NCBI GenBank assembly: GCA_028706795.1 | Contig: JAQTVK010000078.1 | Location: 1 to 5,365, forward strand | DNA from: Candidatus Omnitrophota bacterium | GTDB lineage: Bacteria > Omnitrophota > Gorgyraeia > Pluralincolimonadales > Pluralincolimonadaceae | Reading direction: 5' to 3' | Length of the DNA: 5,365 nt | In this document: positions 1 through 5,365 of the stretch, one piece after another | How the letters are laid out: each line of letters begins with the position of its first letter | How positions within the stretch are numbered: position 1 is the first letter of the stretch | The notes under the pieces: generated by a model | Database searches by the model: none | What the model saw: only the letters and a program-made list of their open reading frames with translations | Told to the model about the DNA's origin: nothing | Translations under genes and position numbers: made by a program

Positions 1-2
1 AG

Positions 3-473
3 AACGAGTCGAAGATCGGCGAGATAATGAGGCGGTATTTTGCCGAAGGGATCCTTTTGGCCGGAGCGGGAGATATCTGGCTGGAGGATGTGAGAAAATA
101 CAAAGATGACAACCTCGCGCGCATCGGCATGAAAGGCATCTATCCGTTGTGGAAGCGCGACAGCGGCCAATTGGCGCGCAGGTTCATAAATTTGGGATTT
201 AAGGCGGTCATCGTATGCGTCGACTCAACGCTGCTCCCAAAGGATTTTATAGGCAGGGAGTTCGACGGGTCTTTCCTGGCAGACCTGCCTCCGGGCGTTG
301 ACCCGTGCGGCGAAAACGGCGAATTTCATTCGTTCGTATACGCGGGCCCGGTATTCAGCTATGAGATACCGTTCGTAAAAGGCGAGGTGGTCCTAAGGGA
401 TAACCGCTATTATTTCTGCGATCTGTTTCCGGTGAAGGCCGCCGTGGCGGCGCAGGAAACTGTTGATTTTTGA
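3..473 (+). CDS. Dph6-like ATP pyrophosphatase (diphthine-ammonia ligase family), 3' part
   Basis: This frame is open from the left edge to TGA at 471-473, so about 156 C-terminal residues are visible and the true start lies outside the window. An internal ATG at 27 is not the start, because coding sequence continues upstream of it. Family marks are IGMKGIYPLWKRD, where the G-x-x-PLW pattern is typical, and DPCGENGEFHSFVYAGP, which matches the C-terminal signature of the Dph6/MJ0570 family (ATP_bind_4). The N-terminal PP-loop with the ATP-binding SGGKDS-type motif would be upstream and cannot be checked. In archaea and eukaryotes Dph6 amidates diphthine on elongation factor 2. Bacteria lack diphthamide, so the substrate of bacterial homologues is unknown and the name should not be transferred. 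The protein is probably cytosolic. The last codons overlap the probable tRNA promoter. Confidence 0.85.
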   Translation, partial: NESKIGEIMRRYFAEGILLAGAGDIWLEDVRKYKDDNLARIGMKGIYPLWKRDSGQLARRFINLGFKAVIVCVDSTLLPKDFIGREFDGSFLADLPPGVDPCGENGEFHSFVYAGPVFSYEIPFVKGEVVLRDNRYYFCDLFPVKAAVAAQETVDF

Positions 474-490
474 CGTTTTTGTGATAACAT
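463..490 (+). promoter_or_regulatory. Probable sigma70-type promoter for the tRNA gene
   Basis: A -35-like TTGATT at 463-468 is followed after 16 nt by TAACAT at 485-490. TG at 482-483 gives an extended -10 (TGATAACAT). Transcription would start near 497, leaving a leader of about 17 nt before the tRNA at 514. The -10 matches consensus at only four of six positions. A second -35-like TTGACG at 470-475 is too close to this -10 to be used with it. The site overlaps the end of the upstream gene. Confidence 0.5.
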
Positions 491-513
491 AGGAACCTAA
501 ACCCAAAAAATAT

Positions 514-590
514 GGCGGCGTAGCTCAGATGGTTAGAGCGAGCGGCTCATACCCGCTATGTCATCCGTTCGATCCGGATCGCCGCCACCA
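514..590 (+). tRNA. tRNA with anticodon CAT, probably elongator tRNA-Met
   Basis: A full cloverleaf can be folded by eye. Acceptor arms 514-520 and 580-586 pair at all seven positions. The D stem is GCTC 523-526 with GAGC 536-539. The anticodon stem is AGCGG 541-545 with CCGCT 553-557, around the loop CTCATAC with anticodon CAT at 548-550. The variable loop is 558-562. The T stem is ATCCG 563-567 with CGGAT 575-579, around TTCGATC. Discriminator A at 587 and an encoded CCA at 588-590 complete it. A paired G1-C72 rules out the usual bacterial initiator. The acceptor has G4-C69 and G5-C68, as in Bacillus-type elongator tRNA-Met, rather than the C4-G69 and C5-G68 favoured in TilS-substrate tRNA-Ile2. 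Elongator Met is therefore the best call, though a CAT tRNA close to tilS keeps Ile2 as an alternative. Confidence 0.93.
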
Positions 591-606
591 TAGAAAAAGA
601 GGAAGC

Positions 607-622
607 GGCATATGGTTATGCC
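607..622 (+). other. Small hairpin just downstream of the tRNA
   Basis: GGCATA at 607-612 pairs perfectly with TATGCC at 617-622 around a 4-nt loop. It lies between the tRNA 3' end and the terminator. It is too short, and lacks a T-tract, to terminate by itself. It may be a by-product of composition, or a structural element of the tRNA 3' trailer or the leader of the next gene. Confidence 0.3.
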
Positions 623-632
623 CATCATTTGC

Positions 633-668
633 AAGCAACCCTTACCGTCTAAGGGTTGCTTTTTATTT
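633..668 (+). terminator. Rho-independent terminator downstream of the tRNA
   Basis: AAGCAACCCTTA at 633-644 is an exact inverted repeat of TAAGGGTTGCTT at 650-661. It gives a 12-bp perfect stem with a 5-nt loop (CCGTC), followed by a T-rich tail to 668. This is a classical intrinsic terminator and most simply ends the tRNA transcript. It lies directly against the Shine-Dalgarno of the next gene, so it also sits where an attenuator would. Confidence 0.85.
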
Positions 669-678
669 AGGAGGAGGT
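669..678 (+). promoter_or_regulatory. Strong ribosome binding site of the exported-protein gene
   Basis: AGGAGGAGGT ends 4 nt before the ATG at 683 and is a near-perfect anti-16S match with a repeated AGG unit. It fixes the start at 683. It begins one base after the terminator's T-rich tail, leaving no room for a promoter between terminator and gene. Confidence 0.85.
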
Positions 679-682
679 AGAG

Positions 683-1282
683 ATGAAGAAGATAGCCTTT
701 GTCGCGGCCCTGATCCTTTGCTTGTGCCCCTCGGTCTATCCGCAGATCCTTAACAAGACGACAGGCGCGGTTAAGCCGGTGAGGAAGCTGGTCGTGTATG
801 ACGATAGTAAGGCGGGTGCTTACTCCCCCAGCGGATGGATGGGCGATCTCGGTTCGGTGCAGGTAGACGCGAGCAGCGCCGTAAAACCGAGGAGCGGAAG
901 ATACTGCATGAGATGGAAATATGACACCACGAAGAAGGGCAAGGAAGGATGGGCCGGGGTATATTGGCAGTATCCGGCGAACAACTGGGGCACCAAGAAA
1001 GGGATGGACCTTACCGGCTACAAAAAACTCAGTTTCTGGATAAGGGGCGAGGCAGGCGGAGAGGTGATCGATGTAAAGGTAGGAGGGATAACCGGGGATT
1101 TCCCCGATACGTGTTCAAAGGAGTTGAAAGGCCTCCGGCTTTCCAAAGACTGGAAACAATATACCGTCGACTTGTCCGGATGCGACCTCTCCAACGTCAT
1201 AGGGGGTTTTTGCTGGGCCGCGGACAGCAACAAGAACAGCGGTATCGTCACCTTCTATCTTGACGGCATAATCTACGAATGA
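683..1282 (+). CDS. Small exported protein with a carbohydrate-binding-like beta-sandwich domain
   Basis: The product is 199 aa. Residues 1-21 form a clear Sec signal: a lysine pair, a hydrophobic stretch (IAFVAALILCLC), then PSVYPQ. Neither early cysteine has a proper lipobox, so signal peptidase I cleavage near residue 20 is more likely than a lipoprotein. Residues about 36-199 read as one galactose-binding/CBM-like jelly-roll. Marks are GWMGDLGSVQVD, WAGVYWQYPANNWG, LTGYKKLSFWIRGEAGGE, DWKQYTVDLSG, GGFCWAADSN and a closing FYLDGIIYE strand. The aromatic-rich WxxVYWQYP stretch and the terminal strand are typical of such folds. Four cysteines in the mature part (75, 144, 167, 177) could form disulfides. 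There is no catalytic domain, so a binding or structural role in the periplasm or outside the cell is likely, with unknown ligand. It has a strong Shine-Dalgarno, lies 4 nt before tilS, and sits just after a terminator. Confidence 0.8.
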   Translation: MKKIAFVAALILCLCPSVYPQILNKTTGAVKPVRKLVVYDDSKAGAYSPSGWMGDLGSVQVDASSAVKPRSGRYCMRWKYDTTKKGKEGWAGVYWQYPANNWGTKKGMDLTGYKKLSFWIRGEAGGEVIDVKVGGITGDFPDTCSKELKGLRLSKDWKQYTVDLSGCDLSNVIGGFCWAADSNKNSGIVTFYLDGIIYE

Positions 1283-1286
1283 GCGC

Positions 1287-2675
1287 ATGCTTATAAATAA
1301 TACCAGGCGGACTATCAGGAAGTATGGGCTGTTGGAAAAAGGCGATAAAGTGGTCGTCGCCGTCTCCGGGGGCCCCGACTCAACGGCGTTGTTGCTCGCG
1401 CTGAACGGGCTGAAGCGCGAATACGGCCTCAAGCTCCACATCGCCCATCTCGACCATATGTTCCGGGCAGCCGGTGAGACGAAGAAGGACCGCGAATACG
1501 TATCCTCGCTTTCCAGGAAGCTTGGCATCCCGCTAATTTTTGAGCGGATCGATGTTCCCGCTTACGCCAAAGAGAGCGGGCTTTCCCTTGAGGAGGCCGC
1601 GCGGGAAAAAAGATACGAATTTTTGCTCAAAGCCGCCGTTGATACCGGCGCAAAAAAGATAGCGCTTGGGCATACCATGGACGACCAGGCAGAGACCGTC
1701 CTGATGAGGCTCGTCCGCGGTTCGGGGCTGGGCGGCCTGCGCGGCATACCGCCGAAGCGTCCGCTCGACGGCGCATTAATAGTGCGGCCGCTTATAGAGG
1801 TCTGGAGAAAAGAAGTCGAGGAATACCTGAAGGGGATGGCCGTAAGGCCCCGCCGGGACGCCACAAACTTTATGCGCAAGTTCCTGCGGAACAGGATTAG
1901 GCATGAGTTGATTCCCGCCCTCGAGAAATATAACCCAAATATCAAAGAGGTCCTCGCCAGGAACTCGCAGAATTTCAGCTATGATTACGAGGCGCTCTCG
2001 GACGCCGTGGACAGGTCGTGCAAAGGGTGCCTGAAGGCCGACGGCGGTTCAGTGACCGTAAGCCTGCGCCGGTTGAAAAGGGAACAGGCCGGCATCCGCC
2101 GCGGAATACTGCGAAAAGCCATAGAGATCTCAAAAGGGGACCTGCGCGGTATAGATTATTCCCATATCGAGGATATAGAGGGCTTGATAGGAACGGGAAA
2201 AGGCGCCGTCGACCTTCCAGGGAAGACGAGGGTCACAAGTACAAAGGATTCCCTGGTCTTCGGTAAGATGAAGGCCGAAGCCGCTTCCCCTAAAGTCCGT
2301 AAACGGATATCAGTCCCGGGCTCGACGTTCATCCCTGCGATGAAATTGACCTTCGATGCGAGGTTCGCGGGACCGGGCGTGAAATTGGGCAGGTCTAAGA
2401 CCGCGGAATACATGGATTTCGCGAAGATAAAAGGGCCCCTCTATGTAAGGACTTGGGAGAAAGGCGACAGGTTCAGGCCGCTCGGGATGGGGAAGGAGAA
2501 GAAATTGCAGGATCTTTTTATCGATCTTAAAGTCCCCCGCGGCAAAAGGGAGAGGGTGCCTTTGCTCGTCTCCGGCAAGGATATAATCTGGGTCTGCGGC
2601 CTGCGCCTTTCCGACGTGGTGAAGATCGGCTGCGGCACGAAACACATCCTCAGGATCTCATACAAGACGGCCTAA
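1287..2675 (+). CDS. tilS: tRNA(Ile)-lysidine synthase TilS
   Basis: TilS attaches lysine to C34 of the CAU anticodon of tRNA-Ile2, using ATP, so that it reads AUA and is charged with isoleucine. The 462-aa product is close to the long TilS form of Bacillus. The PP-loop SGGPDS is at residues 27-32, HLDH at 54-57, and the TilS signature GHTMDDQAETVLMRLVRG at 128-145. RRDATNF and the basic FLRNRIRHELIPALE follow near 195-215 and are expected in the tRNA-contacting region. The C-terminal TilS domain starts near 387 (VRTWEKGDRFRPLGMGKEKK) and ends with WVCGLRLSD. All key motifs are present. The ATG at 1287 is 4 nt after the previous stop and has only a weak Shine-Dalgarno, and an in-frame TAA at 1269 excludes an earlier start. 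This suggests translational coupling to the upstream gene. Of its 30 isoleucine codons 13 are ATA, so TilS needs its own product for translation. Confidence 0.97.
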   Translation: MLINNTRRTIRKYGLLEKGDKVVVAVSGGPDSTALLLALNGLKREYGLKLHIAHLDHMFRAAGETKKDREYVSSLSRKLGIPLIFERIDVPAYAKESGLSLEEAAREKRYEFLLKAAVDTGAKKIALGHTMDDQAETVLMRLVRGSGLGGLRGIPPKRPLDGALIVRPLIEVWRKEVEEYLKGMAVRPRRDATNFMRKFLRNRIRHELIPALEKYNPNIKEVLARNSQNFSYDYEALSDAVDRSCKGCLKADGGSVTVSLRRLKREQAGIRRGILRKAIEISKGDLRGIDYSHIEDIEGLIGTGKGAVDLPGKTRVTSTKDSLVFGKMKAEAASPKVRKRISVPGSTFIPAMKLTFDARFAGPGVKLGRSKTAEYMDFAKIKGPLYVRTWEKGDRFRPLGMGKEKKLQDLFIDLKVPRGKRERVPLLVSGKDIIWVCGLRLSDVVKIGCGTKHILRISYKTA

Positions 2676-2680
2676 TTCTC

Positions 2681-2710
2681 TTGCCTTTTACGGCGGCTTT
2701 CTGTTATAAT
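2681..2710 (+). promoter_or_regulatory. Probable sigma70-type promoter for ftsH-folP
   Basis: TTGCCT at 2681-2686 and a perfect TATAAT at 2705-2710 are separated by 18 nt. TG at 2702-2703 makes an extended -10. Transcription would start near 2717, about 20 nt before the ftsH ATG, and would carry folP as well. The site lies in the 61-nt gap after tilS. No heat-shock operator (CIRCE-type inverted repeat) is visible. Confidence 0.7.
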
Positions 2711-2722
2711 CAAAACCTCTAA

Positions 2723-2729
2723 AAGGAAG
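2723..2729 (+). promoter_or_regulatory. Ribosome binding site of ftsH
   Basis: AAGGAAG ends 7 nt before the ATG at 2737, a normal spacing, and supports that start. The predicted leader is only about 20 nt, so this site lies almost at the mRNA 5' end. Confidence 0.7.
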
Positions 2730-2736
2730 ATCCCCG

Positions 2737-4569
2737 ATGGCTAACGGAAATAAGAAGAAAAAAAAGAACAATCAGACCTTTTTTATAACACAACGGCTGG
2801 TTATAGCTTTGCTGTTCGTTGTAATCTTGATGTTTGTCTTCCGCGAGCCGATGAACCTGCAGCAGCAGTCTGAAGAGATAAGCCTCTCCGACTTCACCAA
2901 ATTGCTCACCGCCAAAAAAGTCGCGACTGCCGTAAGGAAAGACTATTCCATCACAGGGAAACTTGTCGGCGAAAAGCCCTATAAGGTCTTCGTCCCGGAT
3001 TTTTATCCCGAACTGAATACCCTATTGACGCAGAATACCGATTTTAAGGTAAGCGTAAACAACGCGTTCCTGGCGAATTTCTTCTGGACCTTCGTGCCTG
3101 TCCTGCTGCTCATAGGGTTCTGGTTATACCTCTCCAGGAACGCTCAGGCTGCCGGCGGAAGGATATGGTCCTTCGGAAAGAGCCGCGCGCGCCAGTTCGC
3201 GGGCGGGGCGGTAAAGATCACGTTCCAGGATGTCGCCGGCGTTGATGAGGCAAAGGAAGAGCTCCAGGAGGTAATAGAATTTTTGAAGGACCCGCGCAAG
3301 TTCACGCGCCTCGGCGGAAAAATACCTAAAGGCGTCTTGCTTATCGGCCCGCCGGGCACCGGCAAGACGCTCCTCGCAAAGGCGGTCGCCGGCGAGGCGG
3401 ATGTCCCGTTCTTCTCCATAAGCGGTTCTGATTTCGTCGAGATGTTCGTCGGCGTCGGCGCATCCAGGGTGCGCGACCTTTTTGAAGAGGCGAAACGCGC
3501 CGCGAAGTTAGGCGGGAAGGGCTGCATAATATTCGTCGATGAGATCGACGCGGTCGGAAGGCAGCGTTTCGCAGGCGTCGGCGGCGGCAACGACGAACGC
3601 GAACAAACGTTGAACGCCCTGCTTGTCGAAATGGACGGTTTCGGTACGCAGGAAGGCGTCATAGTCATCGCGGCGACAAACAGGCCGGATGTCCTCGACA
3701 GCGCTCTCTTGCGTCCGGGAAGATTTGACAGGGTCATTTACGTGACAGAGCCCGACATCATAGGAAGGACAGCGATACTAAAAGTCCACGCGAGGAATGT
3801 AAAATTATCGCCCGAAGTGGACCTGAAACTTGTGGCGCAAAGGACCGTCGGGTTCTCAGGCGCCGACCTGGCTAATCTCGTGAACGAGGCCGCGCTCCTC
3901 GCTGCGCGCAGGGGCAAGGAAGCGGTCACGATGGAGGAGCTGGGTGAATCGATAGAAAGGGTCATCGCCGGGCCGGCGAGGAAGAGCCGCGTAATATCGC
4001 CGCACGATAAGGAGATAACCGCTTATCACGAATCCGGGCATGCCTTACTTTCGCTCTTGGTTCCTAAGGCAGTGCCGCTGCATAAAGTCACCATACTCCC
4101 GAGGGGCATGGCCGGCGGATATACGCTTACCGCGCCGACAGAGGACAAATATCATGAATCCAAAAACGAACTTCTTGCCGAGATAACGGTGTCGTTGGGC
4201 GGCCGAGCATCCGAAGAGATCATGTTCAACGATGTGACTACGGGCGCTAGAAGCGATATCAAGGTTGCGACCAAAATAGCGAGGCGGATGGTGACTGAAT
4301 TCGGGATGAGCGACAAGCTCGGTAACCTTACCCTCGGGCATAGGCCGGACCAGATATTCCTGGGAAGGGACATCTACGAGGAGAAAAATTACAGCGACCA
4401 GACCGCATTGATCATAGACCAGGAAGTCAAGCGCATCGTCGATGAATCCTACAGCCGCGCCAGGCAGACGCTCATCGATAATAAAGACAAGTTGACCGCG
4501 TTGGCGGCGAAGCTGTTGGAGAGGGAAGTCCTCGACGTCAAGGAAGTAAAAGAGCTCCTGGGGCTTTAA
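2737..4569 (+). CDS. ftsH: ATP-dependent zinc metalloprotease FtsH
   Basis: FtsH is a hexameric inner-membrane protease that extracts and degrades damaged membrane proteins and short-lived regulators. The product is 610 aa, slightly shorter than the E. coli and Bacillus proteins, mainly through a short C-terminal tail. A lysine-rich start (residues 6-10) precedes TM1 at about 20-35. An extracytoplasmic domain spans about 36-112, and TM2 about 113-133. The AAA+ module has Walker A GPPGTGKT at 204-211, the pore-loop FVG at 237-239, Walker B IIFVDEID at 264-271 and the second region of homology at 313-331 with arginine fingers R326 and R329. The protease site is HESGH at 431-435, with H431 and H435 binding zinc and E432 catalytic. 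D507 in TTGARSDI is the third zinc ligand. Nothing essential is missing. A small insert (KLGGKG) sits before Walker B compared with E. coli. It has its own promoter and Shine-Dalgarno, and folP follows after 1 nt. Confidence 0.98.
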   Translation: MANGNKKKKKNNQTFFITQRLVIALLFVVILMFVFREPMNLQQQSEEISLSDFTKLLTAKKVATAVRKDYSITGKLVGEKPYKVFVPDFYPELNTLLTQNTDFKVSVNNAFLANFFWTFVPVLLLIGFWLYLSRNAQAAGGRIWSFGKSRARQFAGGAVKITFQDVAGVDEAKEELQEVIEFLKDPRKFTRLGGKIPKGVLLIGPPGTGKTLLAKAVAGEADVPFFSISGSDFVEMFVGVGASRVRDLFEEAKRAAKLGGKGCIIFVDEIDAVGRQRFAGVGGGNDEREQTLNALLVEMDGFGTQEGVIVIAATNRPDVLDSALLRPGRFDRVIYVTEPDIIGRTAILKVHARNVKLSPEVDLKLVAQRTVGFSGADLANLVNEAALLAARRGKEAVTMEELGESIERVIAGPARKSRVISPHDKEITAYHESGHALLSLLVPKAVPLHKVTILPRGMAGGYTLTAPTEDKYHESKNELLAEITVSLGGRASEEIMFNDVTTGARSDIKVATKIARRMVTEFGMSDKLGNLTLGHRPDQIFLGRDIYEEKNYSDQTALIIDQEVKRIVDESYSRARQTLIDNKDKLTALAAKLLEREVLDVKEVKELLGL

Positions 4570-4570
4570 T

Positions 4571-5365
4571 ATGGACCTCCGCGTCATCGAGATAAAAGAC
4601 CTGGAGGAGGCGGCAGGGGAACTTGCCGCGCTCAATGTCCATAAAGGCGGCATCGGGATAATGGCGCCCAAGGCCGTCACGAGGATAATAAAGGTCAGCG
4701 GAATAGATTCCGTGGCCCTGAATATCCTGAAACAGGAGATGCTCTCGGCCGGGGGCGACTGCGCCGTCTCGTGGGACGCTTTCATAAGAAGGAAAAGGAA
4801 TGCCGAAGGGATACTGGTCGGCACAATAGCGCAGATAGGCGAGGTTTGCGAAAAACTTGAGAAGCAGCCGTTCGGGCTCTCTGTCCTGGCGCAAAAGATA
4901 CGGGCCCTGGAATCGGTTTATACCAAGAAAGACCTTATCCTGCGCGCAGGCAGATATAAGTTGAATCTCGGGAAGCGCGCGCATATAATGGGCGTATTGA
5001 ACGTTACGCCCGACTCATTTTCTGACGGCGGTATGTTTTTTGGCACTGAATACGCAATCGGCCGCGGCCTGAAGATGGAATCCGAAGGCGCGGACATAAT
5101 AGATATAGGCGGAGAATCGACGCGCCCGGGCGCTAAGCCGGTCCCGGCAAGGGAAGAATGCAGGCGGGTCATCCCTGTGGTCAGGACCCTTGCGAAGCGG
5201 CTGAAGATACCGGTTTCGGTCGATACCTCAAAATCCGAAGTCGCGAAAGAAGCATTGGATGCCGGCGCGGCGATGATAAACGACGTAACCGGATTGAGAA
5301 AGGACCGCCGGATAGCAAAACTTGCCGCCAGATACAAGACCGCGGTAGTCCTTATGCATATGAAG
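4571..5365 (+). CDS. folP: Dihydropteroate synthase FolP with N-terminal extra domain, 5' part
   Basis: FolP condenses dihydropterin pyrophosphate with p-aminobenzoate to dihydropteroate in folate synthesis and is the sulfonamide target. The frame is open from ATG 4571 to the right edge (265 residues), so the C-terminal barrel is missing. The barrel signatures are MGVLNVTPDSFSDGG at 140-154 (N144), GGESTRPG at 180-187 (T184, R185), SVDTS at 216-220 (D218), INDVTG at 236-241 (N237) and LMHMK at the edge. Usual bacterial enzymes have about 20 residues before the first signature; here there are about 139. Residues 1-118 form a separate alpha/beta-looking domain with GIGIMAPKAV, NILKQEMLSAGGDCAVS and LEKQPFGLSVLAQKI. 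From memory, a similar extension occurs in roughly 400-aa dihydropteroate synthases of some clostridia and deltaproteobacteria, with no known function to my knowledge. The start is 1 nt after ftsH with a weak Shine-Dalgarno, implying coupled translation. Confidence 0.95.
   Translation, partial: MDLRVIEIKDLEEAAGELAALNVHKGGIGIMAPKAVTRIIKVSGIDSVALNILKQEMLSAGGDCAVSWDAFIRRKRNAEGILVGTIAQIGEVCEKLEKQPFGLSVLAQKIRALESVYTKKDLILRAGRYKLNLGKRAHIMGVLNVTPDSFSDGGMFFGTEYAIGRGLKMESEGADIIDIGGESTRPGAKPVPAREECRRVIPVVRTLAKRLKIPVSVDTSKSEVAKEALDAGAAMINDVTGLRKDRRIAKLAARYKTAVVLMHMK

Noticed and set aside
469..500. TTGACG at 470-475 as the -35 of the tRNA promoter
   Set aside because: Only 9 nt separate it from the extended -10, and no other -10 lies at a proper distance.
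514..590. Reading the CAT tRNA as initiator tRNA-fMet
   Set aside because: Position 1 (G) pairs with position 72 (C), and the anticodon stem lacks the three consecutive G-C pairs next to the loop that initiators carry; here it is AGCGG/CCGCT.
529..753. Forward open frame of 74 codons starting inside the tRNA gene
   Set aside because: It runs through the tRNA, the terminator and into the exported-protein gene in another frame, has no Shine-Dalgarno and resembles no protein.
1115..1528. Minus-strand open frame of 137 codons spanning the boundary before tilS
   Set aside because: It overlaps two well-supported forward genes and its translation has no recognisable features.
3144..3737. Minus-strand open frame of 197 codons
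   Set aside because: It is antisense to the FtsH AAA+ domain, has a low-complexity Ser/Pro/Ala-rich translation and no recognisable start region.
4045..4824. Long minus-strand open frame of 259 codons
   Set aside because: It lies antisense to the ftsH 3' end and the folP 5' end, both of which have clear family motifs. It is a shadow of GC-rich codon structure.
4918..5337. Minus-strand open frames at the right end (4538-4984 and 4918-5337)
   Set aside because: The plus frame from 4571 encodes unmistakable dihydropteroate synthase motifs here, so these are shadows.
1..5365. CRISPR array, insertion sequence, phage or defence system
   Set aside because: No regularly spaced repeats, terminal inverted repeats, transposase or defence motifs are visible on either strand; the genes are housekeeping ones plus one exported protein.

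Overview
The window reads as ordinary bacterial chromosome with every gene on the + strand and tight spacing. It holds the 3' end of a Dph6-type ATP pyrophosphatase gene, a tRNA gene with anticodon CAT, a small secreted beta-sandwich protein, tilS, ftsH, and the 5' part of folP, which runs off the right edge. GC is moderate to high. Isoleucine is mostly written ATA and arginine often AGG. Together with the secreted 'carbohydrate-binding-like' protein and the tilS-ftsH-folP order, this recalls metagenome genomes of Omnitrophota or a related Gram-negative candidate phylum. That placement is inference from style and gene content, not proof.

Layout. 3-473: C-terminal half of the Dph6-like protein. 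463-490: probable promoter for the tRNA. 514-590: tRNA with encoded CCA, most likely elongator tRNA-Met. 591-668: a small hairpin, then a strong intrinsic terminator. 669-1282: strong Shine-Dalgarno and a 199-aa exported protein. 1287-2675: tilS, only 4 nt downstream. 2681-2710: near-consensus extended -10 promoter. 2737-4569: ftsH, full length with all catalytic motifs. 4571-5365: folP, 1 nt after ftsH, carrying a domain of about 120 residues ahead of the dihydropteroate synthase barrel.

How the genes fit together. TilS makes the lysidine base that lets tRNA-Ile2 read AUA. Of 89 isoleucine codons counted in tilS, ftsH and the folP fragment, 51 are ATA, so this cell depends heavily on TilS. 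FtsH is the membrane AAA+ zinc protease for quality control, and FolP makes the folate precursor dihydropteroate; linkage of tilS, ftsH and folP is common in bacteria. The exported protein has no obvious link to its neighbours.

I found no CRISPR array, mobile element, phage gene or defence system. The points of most interest are the ATA/TilS dependence, the terminator placed directly against the next gene's Shine-Dalgarno, the extra FolP domain, and the bacterial Dph6 homologue.
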